Shown here: positions 53,756 to 61,594 of the stretch, one piece after another
How the letters are laid out: each line of letters starts with the position of its first letter
Position numbering within the stretch: position 1 is the first letter of the stretch
Source: Polyangiaceae bacterium
GTDB taxonomy: Bacteria > Myxococcota_A > Polyangia > Polyangiales > Polyangiaceae
NCBI GenBank assembly: GCA_009780955.1
Contig: WQZB01000012.1
Location: forward strand, 1-64,000
DNA: 64,000 nucleotides
Direction: 5' to 3'
Notes under the pieces: generated by a model
What the model was told of the DNA's origin: nothing
The model's database searches: none
What the model saw: the letters and a program-made list of their open reading frames with translations, nothing else
Program-made: the position numbers and the translations under genes

Positions 53756-54004
53756 CTAAGAAATGATCTCGTAGTCCTCGATCACGGGGTTCGCGAGCAT
53801 CTCGTCGGCCATTTTCGCGAGGCGATCTTTCATGCCAAGGCTGGCGGCGTCATTATCGACGGCGTCGATGTCCATCTCAATGAGTTTGCCCACGCGGACC
53901 GTGCGAACGCCTTCGAAACCAAGCTTGCCAAGGGCGCGGCGCACGGCATCGCCTTGGGGATCGAGAACCTCGGATTTCAACCGGACGAGCACGGTGACCT
54001 TCAT
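53756..54004 (-). CDS. purS: phosphoribosylformylglycinamidine synthase subunit PurS
   Basis: An 82-residue small subunit of the three-part FGAM synthase (PurSQL) of purine synthesis. The expected pattern is complete: [38 protein letters not shown], and [16 protein letters not shown]. It follows purC on the same strand, 23 bases apart. purQ and purL are not in the window. Confidence 0.93.
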   Translation of the reverse strand: MKVTVLVRLKSEVLDPQGDAVRRALGKLGFEGVRTVRVGKLIEMDIDAVDNDAASLGMKDRLAKMADEMLANPVIEDYEIIS

Positions 54005-54027
54005 TGTTGAATCTTTCCAGGCAGCAA

Positions 54028-55005
54028 TTATGTGTACAGTCCAAGGTTCTTTGCGATGCGGGCGAGCGGCGGGCTTGTGTCGGGCTCGAAAGGAGCGGCC
54101 GTGATGCGCTCGAACGCTTCGATATATCGCTTGGCGGCGCCGATGCGAATCTCGGGCGGCAGCGGCGGTGGTGTGCCGTTGCCTTGGTAGCCGAGCGCCG
54201 TGAAGTAGCGACGCACGAAATCTTTGTCGAGCGGTTCGGGATCGAGGCCCGCGGCGAAACGCTCATCGTACGTGCCGGACAGCCAGAAACGCGATGAGTC
54301 GGGCGTGTGGATTTCGTCGATGACGACAAGGTCGCCGGAGGCCGTTTTTCCGAACTCGTACTTCGTGTCGACGAGGATGAGCCCGCGCTCGGCGCAGATC
54401 GTTTGCCCGGCCTCGAACAGGGTCATGGCCATGGTAGCGGCGGCGTCGAAATCGTCGGCGGAGATGGTATCGTTCGCGAGGCTAGCGAGAATGTCTTCGC
54501 GCGAGGCGCTTACGTCGTGCGCGCCATGTGCGGCCTTCGTTGCTGGCGTGAGCAGCGGACGCGCAAGCTTTTGGTTTTTCTTGAGGCCGTCGGCAAGAGC
54601 ATGCCCACAAAAGCTTCGCTTGCCTGCCGCGTAGTGTGTCCACATGCTCGTTGACGTTGAGCCCGTGATGAACCCGCGTACGACAAATTCGACCGGCAGC
54701 GGCTTGCACTCGATGCACTCGAGCACGTTCGGATCGGGCACGCGCACGAAATGGCTTTTTATGATGTTCTTCGTTTTCTCAAACCAATAAGCCGCAATAA
54801 GATTTAATATTTGTCCTTTAAACGGAATGGTTCCCAAAACCTGATCGAATGCGCTGATTCGATCGGTGACAACGATGAAGCGCTCGTTACCGCGGCTGTA
54901 GTTGTCGCGAACTTTGCCTTCGTAGCGCACGCCAAGACCCTCGAAGTGCGTAGCTTCGAGGGTGTGATCGAGGTGGGCTCTCAGTAGATCGCCTGTGACC
55001 TTCAT
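54028..55005 (-). CDS. purC: SAICAR synthase
   Basis: A 325-residue ATP-dependent ligase joining CAIR and aspartate. VRYEGKVRDNY and VVTDRISAFDQVLG form the nucleotide-binding start, VVRGFITGSTSTSMW the family signature, and DTKYEFGKTASGDLVVIDEIHTPDSSRFW binds ATP/Mg. The length is that of the longer, eukaryote-like PurC (about 300) rather than the 240-residue E. coli form. ATG 55005 is chosen. Confidence 0.94.
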   Translation of the reverse strand: MKVTGDLLRAHLDHTLEATHFEGLGVRYEGKVRDNYSRGNERFIVVTDRISAFDQVLGTIPFKGQILNLIAAYWFEKTKNIIKSHFVRVPDPNVLECIECKPLPVEFVVRGFITGSTSTSMWTHYAAGKRSFCGHALADGLKKNQKLARPLLTPATKAAHGAHDVSASREDILASLANDTISADDFDAAATMAMTLFEAGQTICAERGLILVDTKYEFGKTASGDLVVIDEIHTPDSSRFWLSGTYDERFAAGLDPEPLDKDFVRRYFTALGYQGNGTPPPLPPEIRIGAAKRYIEAFERITAAPFEPDTSPPLARIAKNLGLYT

Positions 55006-55021
55006 TGCAGCTGCCAATCAC

Positions 55022-55576
55022 TTACTTCGTGAGGCGTATGTCAACGCGGCGATCTTTTCGCCAGCCCTCTTCGTCTTTGCCCGTTGCGTCGAGCGCACCG
55101 CGCGATGTTTCGCGCATTTTGTCGGCCTGAACGCCGAGATGACCCAAATACGTGTGCACCTGACGCGCGCGCTTGGCCCCAAGCGTCATGTTGTACTCGG
55201 TTTCACCGCGTGGATCGGCGCGGCCAACGAGATCGACGGTGCGGCCTGTGAGCGGGCCTGTGGTGAGGCACTTCGCAACTGCCTCGAGCACGTTTTTCTC
55301 ACCCGGCGTAAGTTCGTCGGAGTTGAAGTCGAACTTCGGAGCTTGTTCGACAGGGTTCTCGAATTTGATGTTGCACGCTTTGACAATGTCGTTGTCGACG
55401 TTCACATCCATCTTGTCGTTGTTCGGCGCCGCCCTCATGCCGGCCGATGCCGTGTCGTTGTGCGTCGTTGTTGTGTTGGCCCCAGCTACTTTCGGTGGGA
55501 GCTTTTCGTCTTCACCGCATGCGAACCCTGCGAGGGTAAAAAGAATGACGGGGGCAGCCAATATCAGGTTTTTCAT
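55022..55576 (-). CDS. Pal-like OmpA-domain lipoprotein
   Basis: 184 residues with a signal peptide ending LAGFAC-GE. The C-terminal OmpA domain (about 85-184) has FDFNSDELTPGEKNVLEAVAKCL, VDLVGRADPRGETEYNMTLG, KRARQVHTYLGHLGV and RKDRRVDIRL. This binds peptidoglycan from the outer membrane, as Pal does. No tol genes are adjacent, so equivalence to Pal is unproven. Confidence 0.8.
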   Translation of the reverse strand: MKNLILAAPVILFTLAGFACGEDEKLPPKVAGANTTTTHNDTASAGMRAAPNNDKMDVNVDNDIVKACNIKFENPVEQAPKFDFNSDELTPGEKNVLEAVAKCLTTGPLTGRTVDLVGRADPRGETEYNMTLGAKRARQVHTYLGHLGVQADKMRETSRGALDATGKDEEGWRKDRRVDIRLTK

Positions 55577-55664
55577 GTGCTAATTTCCCTCTCGGAGGCT
55601 CGGTGGAGATGTGCAAACCCACCAGCATGCATCAATAATCCACAATCCACAGCGTGTGCCGCTT

Positions 55665-56102
55665 TTATTGCCCATACTTCGCGATCAACCGGCCGAGTCG
55701 CGGTACCGCCTGCTCGACGTTCTTCTTTGCCGTGCCGCGAAGCTTTTCATAGGCGCCTTTGGCCACGCCGCTTTTCGCGCGCGCTGCTTTCGCGTCAGTG
55801 ATGGAAAGCAGCGCGTCGGCAACGCGACCGCTGTTCGACGAAAAGAAGTCTGCCACGGGCTTGTTCTGCGACTTCGCATCGGCAAAAATTGGCTCGAGAA
55901 CTCTTGCAAACTCCGGGATGAGATCGGAAACCGTTCCCTCGACAAAGCCAGGCTTGATGCCTTTGACCGCCGCGTACCCCGCTTTGATAGCAAGCCCGGA
56001 GATCCCTCCTTTGTCTTTCACCTCGGCGTCGATGAGCGCGCAGCAATCTTTGACGATTTGGGGCTTTTGCGATTGGTCCGTAAAGGCATCGACAAGAGAC
56101 AT
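55665..56102 (-). CDS. small helical protein, DUF6918-like
   Basis: A 145-residue soluble all-helical protein without motif residues. MSLVDAFTDQSQKPQIVKDCCALIDAEVKDKGG and AIKAGYAAVKGIKPGFVEGTVSDLIPEF (shown here in pieces) recall the DUF6918 group of unknown function, from memory and uncertain. ATG 56102 is preferred; the longer start adds an unlikely extension. It is separated by 88 bases from the Pal-like gene. Confidence 0.55.
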   Translation of the reverse strand: MSLVDAFTDQSQKPQIVKDCCALIDAEVKDKGGISGLAIKAGYAAVKGIKPGFVEGTVSDLIPEFARVLEPIFADAKSQNKPVADFFSSNSGRVADALLSITDAKAARAKSGVAKGAYEKLRGTAKKNVEQAVPRLGRLIAKYGQ

Positions 56103-56175
56103 TTCTGGGCCTCGCTCGGGTGTTGAGAATGGCAAATTGCGTGAAAGAAGCAAACTTCATTAGCACATACGCGAG

Positions 56176-57288
56176 TCAGCGGGGATGCGCTTCGATGGCG
56201 CGCCGGTACCGTTCGCGCCGGCCCGCATCTTTGAGGATTTCGTAGGCCTCTTCGAGCACCAGAGTGATCTTGCGCACATCGCTATCGAGATCGTGCAGTC
56301 TAGGCGTAAGGATTCGCGAAGGCTCGAAGGCCCGACGAAGCTCGAGGAAGGCGCGGCGCACTTCGTAGCTCGTCGCTGATCGCATGATGCCGAGCACCGC
56401 AAAGTAGTCGCCCTCATCGACGAGTTCGAGGCGCGCACGGACTCGGGCGCGCACGGCTTGCTCGTCGAGGACCGCGTCGGATGCACTTTCCTGACGACGA
56501 CCACGACGAGCAGAGTCTGGTGCATGGACGATTTCGAGCACGCCGAGAAGCGACAGCGCATACACAATCGAAACGATTTCCCCATCTGCCGTGCGCGCCA
56601 GCAAATCGCCGACGGTTTTGCCGTGAGCTTGCGACAAAAGCTCGAGTTCGAGATCGCCAATGTTGCATTTTGCAAGCATTTCGGCGCGCAGACCATCGGC
56701 GATTCGACTCGACTCGCTACCAAGCGCTTCGAGCGCCTCGTCGGACGATACAGCGCGCCGCACGAGTTCCACGAAAACCCCTGGTCCCTTGGATGTACCA
56801 AAGACGCTCAGCTCGGCGCGGATGGGAGCTGGTGGTTCGACCTCGAACGCCGCCCTGCCACCGGGCAAGCCAAGGATGACCGAGGCGATCCATTCCGCAT
56901 GGGCGCGAAGTACGACCCAAAGCTCGTCGCGGCTGATCCAACCGTGAGCCACGAGCGCGGCGCCTGCATGCCGGCCGTAGGGAGGAAGTCGCGAAGTGAG
57001 CTCGTCGATCGGCTCGCGCGGCAGCTGCCCACGAGCCGCGAGGAAATGCACGAGCGACTCGTGCTTGCCGTCGGACGACGCTGTCACGAGATCGCCGTCA
57101 CGCAGCACTACGCGCCGAACAACGCCATTGTGTTCAAAGCAGAGCGAGCCAGATTTGCCGAGTGCCACGCCATGCGCGAAAAACCGCCGGGCGTCGTCGG
57201 CGCTGAGAATTTCGACGGGCGCGGGTGCACGTTCCGACGGGGCGCTTGTGTCGCCCGACTGCGAACCGGTTCGTGACTCGCTGGACAT
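56176..57288 (-). CDS. DUF4388-like protein with a degenerate C-terminal J-domain
   Basis: 370 residues, soluble. The N-terminal domain (about 30-130: GSLCFEHNGVVRRVVLRDGDLV, GKHESLVHFL) follows DUF4388/PATAN, a common myxobacterial signalling module. A central helical region follows. The last 75 residues fold like a J-domain (DYFAVLGIMRSATSYEVRRAFLELRRAFEPSRI, then AYEILKDAGRRERYRRAI), but HPD is replaced by EPS, so it should not stimulate DnaK. ATG 57288 is chosen. It follows a 42-codon TatA-like gene by 16 bases. Confidence 0.7.
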   Translation of the reverse strand: MSSESRTGSQSGDTSAPSERAPAPVEILSADDARRFFAHGVALGKSGSLCFEHNGVVRRVVLRDGDLVTASSDGKHESLVHFLAARGQLPREPIDELTSRLPPYGRHAGAALVAHGWISRDELWVVLRAHAEWIASVILGLPGGRAAFEVEPPAPIRAELSVFGTSKGPGVFVELVRRAVSSDEALEALGSESSRIADGLRAEMLAKCNIGDLELELLSQAHGKTVGDLLARTADGEIVSIVYALSLLGVLEIVHAPDSARRGRRQESASDAVLDEQAVRARVRARLELVDEGDYFAVLGIMRSATSYEVRRAFLELRRAFEPSRILTPRLHDLDSDVRKITLVLEEAYEILKDAGRRERYRRAIEAHPR

Positions 57289-57304
57289 GGCCCACCCGCT
57301 GCTC

Positions 57305-57433
57305 TCAATCTTCTTTGGCCTTCTTGGGTGCTCGAGACAGGCGCGCCACGATCTTCGGCAACCGACCCGCCAAATAGATGAGAGAAAAAATGAACGCCGA
57401 AAAAACAATCTCGCCGCGCGTCAAACCAAACAT
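57305..57433 (-). CDS. 42-residue TatA-like single-span membrane protein
   Basis: Translation gives MFGLTRGEIVFSAFIFSLIY, then LAGRLPKIVARLSR and a Lys-rich end. This is one membrane helix, a Leu-Pro hinge and a short amphipathic helix, the TatA/TatE pattern, though shorter than any normal TatA (about 60-90 residues). AGAGGGG six bases before the ATG is a strong ribosome site, which argues for a real gene despite the size. It is in tandem with the DUF4388/J-domain gene. No TatB/C genes are nearby. Confidence 0.65.
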   Translation of the reverse strand: MFGLTRGEIVFSAFIFSLIYLAGRLPKIVARLSRAPKKAKED

Positions 57434-57478
57434 TACCCCTCTTTGTTACCATGGCAGTGCCGCGGCGCGCGCGGTGAT

Positions 57479-57515
57479 GGACCGCCTCGATTTCGCGCCA
57501 ACTTGAAAGCGGTCT
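57479..57515. mobile_element. MITE-like element, right-end fragment
   Basis: 37 bases matching copy 2 at 43345-43381 with one difference (GACCGCCTCGATTTCGCGCC and on to AACTTGAAAGCGGTCT). The rest of the element is absent. It lies upstream of treT. Confidence 0.65.
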
Positions 57516-57563
57516 GATGCCGCGATTGTTCACGGCCACCTCGTCGCTACGTTGCACACGGTG

Positions 57564-59012
57564 ATGTTCGAAGAGATTCAGGTGAGCGAACCCATCGGCC
57601 TCGAGGCCTACGAGAGCGAAGTCCATCTGTACGCCGATGTTGCCGCTTTGCGCGCCGAGGCCACGAGGCTTGTTCCCAAGTTGCGCGGCCGAACGGTGTG
57701 GATGGTGAACTCCACCTCACAAGGTGGTGGTGTCGCCGAGATGATGCCGAAGCTCGTGAGCCTGCTCGTCGAGGTTGGCGTGCGCTGCCGATGGGGTGTC
57801 ATTCGCTCTGACCGCGCGGCCTTCTTTCCGCTCACGAAACGCATTCACAACATGCTTCATGGGCAAGATGGCGGCACACTCGACGCGCACGATCGCGCTC
57901 TATTCGAATGTGTCAACCACCGCAATGCAAGCGACCTTGGCAGCATGATTGCCCCTGGCGACATTCTTGTCGTTCACGATCCCCAGCCTCTTGCTCTCGG
58001 CGCCTTGCTCAAAAAAAACCATGACATCACGACGATTTTTCGGACCCACATCGGCCTCGAGCACGAAACTCCGATAACGCAGCAAGCGTGGGCGTTTCTG
58101 AAACCGTATGCCGAAACGTACGACGCTACCGTTTTCACGGCCGAAGCCTACGTTCCGCCATTCCTTGCGGCACGCGCCACGACGATTCGCCCAAGCATCG
58201 ATCCATGGAGCCACAAGAACCGCGATCTGACACCACACAAGTTGATGGGTGTATTATGCAATGCAGGATTGCAAAGGGTCACGCAACCGGTTCTCACGCC
58301 GGCGTTCGAGCATCAAGCAGTGCGCCTTGGTGAAGGCGGTGACCCACTCGAAGACATCGGGCTTTTCTTTCGTCCCATCGTCACCCAGGTTTCGCGTTGG
58401 GACAGGCTCAAGGGCTATCACCCGCTCTTGCTCGCGTTCGTCGAGCTAAAAAGGCGGCTCGCTCGCGGCGCGATTCGCCTTGGCGATCGTCATGCGCGGC
58501 GCATCGAGCTTGCGCGGCTCGTGCTCGCCGGCCCTGATCCATCGAGTATCCAAGACGATCCGGAAGCCCATGACGTTCTTCGCTCGCTCACCACGTCATA
58601 CGCGGAGCTTTCACCCGAGCTCCGAAATGACATCGCCATCGTTACTTTGCCAATGCAGTCGCGCAAAGAGAACGCGCTCATTGTCAACGCCGTCCAACGC
58701 TGTTCGACCGTCATCGTGCAAAACTCGCTCGAGGAAGGCTTCGGGCTTACCGCAACCGAAGCCATGTGGAAGCGCGCTGCGGTTCTCGGCACCCACGCCT
58801 ACGGTCTGCGCTGTCAAATCCGCGATGGCATTGACGGCTTGCTCACGAAAAACCCGGAAGATCCGAATGAGATTGCCGATCATCTCGACGCGCTGCTTGC
58901 CGACGGACACCTGCGCGAACTCATGGGCAACGCTGCCCAGCGCCGCGTTCATGCTGAATCGCTCGTGTTCTCGCAGGTCGCCGCCTGGCTCCGTCTTTTC
59001 GATGCGCTGTAG
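57564..59012 (+). CDS. treT: trehalose glycosyltransferring synthase-like GT4 enzyme (TreT)
   Basis: A 482-residue retaining glycosyltransferase resembling TreT, which joins NDP-glucose and glucose to give trehalose. VWMVNSTSQGGGVAEMMPKLV near residue 35-55 is the family's GG loop. FRPIVTQVSRWDRLKGYHPLL starts the nucleotide-binding C-domain, and VQNSLEEGFGLTATEAMWK holds the ExxxxxxE motif. Possible starts are TTG 57552, GTG 57561 and ATG 57564. The TAG stop is the TAG of a REP-like GTAG head. It is convergent with ppk. Confidence 0.85.
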   Translation: MFEEIQVSEPIGLEAYESEVHLYADVAALRAEATRLVPKLRGRTVWMVNSTSQGGGVAEMMPKLVSLLVEVGVRCRWGVIRSDRAAFFPLTKRIHNMLHGQDGGTLDAHDRALFECVNHRNASDLGSMIAPGDILVVHDPQPLALGALLKKNHDITTIFRTHIGLEHETPITQQAWAFLKPYAETYDATVFTAEAYVPPFLAARATTIRPSIDPWSHKNRDLTPHKLMGVLCNAGLQRVTQPVLTPAFEHQAVRLGEGGDPLEDIGLFFRPIVTQVSRWDRLKGYHPLLLAFVELKRRLARGAIRLGDRHARRIELARLVLAGPDPSSIQDDPEAHDVLRSLTTSYAELSPELRNDIAIVTLPMQSRKENALIVNAVQRCSTVIVQNSLEEGFGLTATEAMWKRAAVLGTHAYGLRCQIRDGIDGLLTKNPEDPNEIADHLDALLADGHLRELMGNAAQRRVHAESLVFSQVAAWLRLFDAL

Positions 59013-59087
59013 GGGCGCGATTCATCGCGCCCTCGGTATTGCCCAATGGAAAATGCCGCGGTCGGGCGCGATGAATCGCGCCCCTAC
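59009..59087. repeat. REP-like GTAG hairpin pair E between treT and ppk
   Basis: GTAGGGGCGCGATTCATCGC (59009 on) and GGGCGCGATGAATCGCGCCC followed by CTAC (to 59087) are inverted copies about 28 bases apart. The left GTAG contains the treT stop and the right CTAC the ppk stop, so the element exactly bridges two convergent genes. Confidence 0.8.
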
Positions 59088-61540
59088 ACGTCGTCGTTGC
59101 GTGGGCGTCGCCGCTGTGCGCGAGGAACCTTGCCTTCGAGCGGTGAGCGTTGGGCTGTTGGCGTCATGTGAAAGCGGCTCGACGGCCGAGCAGCTTGATC
59201 GGCAACTTTGACCTTGTCGCGCGTTTGCTCGACGAACTTTTGCTGACTTCGAACCACGGGCGCGCCCGGCCGAAGCTGCGCGCGTACGTAAGCGCCGTTC
59301 GACTCGAGCAGCCAACCTTTGACGTTGTCAGCCCACGAGATGCCCAAGATTTCGATGAGGCGCGTGCGGATCTGCGGATCGTCGATGGGAATCATGACTT
59401 CAACGCGGCGGTGGAAGTTTCGTGGCATCCAGTCTGCGCTTGAAATGTAAACTTCGTCTTTGCCAGCATTGGCGAAATGGAAAACGCGACCGTGCTCAAG
59501 ATACCGATCGATGATCGCACGCACCTCGATGTTCTCGCTGACGCTAGGCACCCGAGGTCGTAAGCAACAAATGCCACGGACAAGCAAAGAGATCGGCACG
59601 CCTGCTTGCGACGCGCGGTAAAGCGCCTCGATGACGTCTTCGTCGACGAGGGAGTTCATTTTCGCGACGATGCGTGCGGGTCTGCCATGGCGTGCATGTT
59701 CGGCCTCGCGCGCGATGAGCCCAAGGATGGCCTCGTGCAGACCAAGCGGCGCGACCACGAGCGAGTTCCACGTCGTTGGCGCGCTGTAGCCCGTGAGCAG
59801 GTTGAACAGCGACGATGCGTCGGCGCCGATGCTTGGGCGTGCCGTGAGCAGAGCGACGTCGGTGTAAAGACGCGAGGTCGTCGTGTTGTAGTTGCCCGTT
59901 GAAAGATGGACATAACGGCGAAGGCCTCCGCGCTCGCGGCGAATGATGAGCAAGCACTTCGCGTGTGTTTTTAGGCCTAATAGGCCGTAGACGACGTGCA
60001 CGCCGCTTTGCTCGAGCGTGCGCGCCCAAACGATGTTCGACTCTTCGTCGAAGCGTGCTTTCAATTCAACGATGGCCGTGACTTGCTTGCCCGTTTCGGC
60101 CGCGCGCGCCAGGGCCTTGACAATGGGCGAGTCGCCGCCAGCGCGATAAAGCGTTTGCTTGATGGCGAGCACATCGGGATCTTCCGCTGCGCGCGTGATG
60201 AGTTCGACGATCGGCTCGAAAGACTCGTAAGGGTGGTGCAAAAGAATGTCGCCTTCGCGAATGACCGCGAAGATGTCGTCGGCGTCGCGCAGCGGGGCTG
60301 TGACTAGGGGGCTGTATGGGTCGTCGCGCAAGTCGCGACGCTCGTCACGCGGCACCCAGCTCATGAGATCTGCCACGTTGAGAAACGGCGTGCGGTACAC
60401 GTCGCGATCCGGATCGAGCTTGAGCGCGCGAACGAGCTTGGCGAGCGAGTCTGGGCTTGGCTCGCCTGCTACCTCGAGGCGGACTGCAGCACCGCGCTCG
60501 CGGCGACGCAATTCTTGCTGGATTGTTTGAAGGAGATCTTGCGCTTCTTCTTCGTCGATCTCGAGGTCGAAGTTGCGCGTGACTCGGAAGGAATAAACGC
60601 CCTTCAACCGTACGCCTGGGAAAATGGCGCCCACGTGACGCGCGATGAGATCTTCGAGGAGCACGTACGCGTGCCGTGCTCGCCGGCCGTCGATGCGCAC
60701 GCCCGATACGTCGAGCAACCGAGGTAGCATCATGGGTACTTGCACAACGCCGAAGCCAGGCTCGTTCTCGCCCTCGCGTGAGAACATGACGCCGAGGTTC
60801 AGGCTCTTGTTGCGCACGTGCGGGAAAGGATGCCCTGGATCGATTGCGATCGGCGTGAGGATCGGAAACGTTTCGTTGTGAAAGCGTTCGTCCATCACGG
60901 CGAGCAGGTCGGCCGGGAGCTCTTCGGGTTTGAGCAGAACGAACGTGCCGTCGGCGGCGAGGCGCGGCAGCAAGTTGCCCACCAGGCTAGAGGCTTGCTG
61001 CGCCATGAGCTCGTGAGCGCGCACCGAAATTTTTACGAGTTGCTCGTGTGCGGTGAGACCGTCAGCAGCAAGCTCCCCAACCTCGCCGGTGATCTGCTGC
61101 TTGAGGCCGGCAACGCGAACCATGAAAAATTCGTCGAGATTCGACGCAACAATGGCGTGAAACTTCAATCGCTCGAGCAGCGGCACAGGCTCGTTTTCAG
61201 CCTCGGCAAGCACGCGCGCGTTGAATTCGAGCCACGAGAGTTCTCGATTCAAGTAGAGCGAGGTTGCGCGCAGATCAGGCACCTGGGACGCCTGGTCGGA
61301 GGTAGCCGGCAGACTGGAGGAAGAAGAAGCGGCCTCTGGGTAGCTGGGCGCTACGGCCGGTGACGACAGCGGTGCCGGTGGAATCGATGGATCCGATGGC
61401 GCAGGGGATGGCACCGGTGCCAATGGCTTTCCGGCTGCTGCGCTGCTCGTTGCGATTGTGCCCGGCGATGCCGCCAACACCGGAGGGGGATTCGGCGTTG
61501 ACGCGATTGACGCGGGCGCGCGTTCGCCTGGAATTTTCAT
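59084..61540 (-). CDS. ppk: polyphosphate kinase 1
   Basis: An 818-residue enzyme that makes polyphosphate from ATP. A low-complexity Pro/Ala/Ser N-terminal extension of about 80 residues precedes the core YLNRELSWLEFNARVL. The phospho-His region is KTHAKCLLIIRRERGGL (HxK), and a second conserved region is SSADWMPRNFHRRVEVMIP. The core length is normal. The C terminus has an extra tail of about 55 residues (RSQQKFVEQTRDKVKVADQ to RRRPRNDDV). ATG 61540 is used. Confidence 0.94.
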   Translation of the reverse strand: MKIPGERAPASIASTPNPPPVLAASPGTIATSSAAAGKPLAPVPSPAPSDPSIPPAPLSSPAVAPSYPEAASSSSSLPATSDQASQVPDLRATSLYLNRELSWLEFNARVLAEAENEPVPLLERLKFHAIVASNLDEFFMVRVAGLKQQITGEVGELAADGLTAHEQLVKISVRAHELMAQQASSLVGNLLPRLAADGTFVLLKPEELPADLLAVMDERFHNETFPILTPIAIDPGHPFPHVRNKSLNLGVMFSREGENEPGFGVVQVPMMLPRLLDVSGVRIDGRRARHAYVLLEDLIARHVGAIFPGVRLKGVYSFRVTRNFDLEIDEEEAQDLLQTIQQELRRRERGAAVRLEVAGEPSPDSLAKLVRALKLDPDRDVYRTPFLNVADLMSWVPRDERRDLRDDPYSPLVTAPLRDADDIFAVIREGDILLHHPYESFEPIVELITRAAEDPDVLAIKQTLYRAGGDSPIVKALARAAETGKQVTAIVELKARFDEESNIVWARTLEQSGVHVVYGLLGLKTHAKCLLIIRRERGGLRRYVHLSTGNYNTTTSRLYTDVALLTARPSIGADASSLFNLLTGYSAPTTWNSLVVAPLGLHEAILGLIAREAEHARHGRPARIVAKMNSLVDEDVIEALYRASQAGVPISLLVRGICCLRPRVPSVSENIEVRAIIDRYLEHGRVFHFANAGKDEVYISSADWMPRNFHRRVEVMIPIDDPQIRTRLIEILGISWADNVKGWLLESNGAYVRAQLRPGAPVVRSQQKFVEQTRDKVKVADQAARPSSRFHMTPTAQRSPLEGKVPRAQRRRPRNDDV

Positions 61541-61594
61541 GGCTTGTTCCACTCTACCGCGGGTTTGGCGACACGTGTGTGTGACGAAAGTGTT

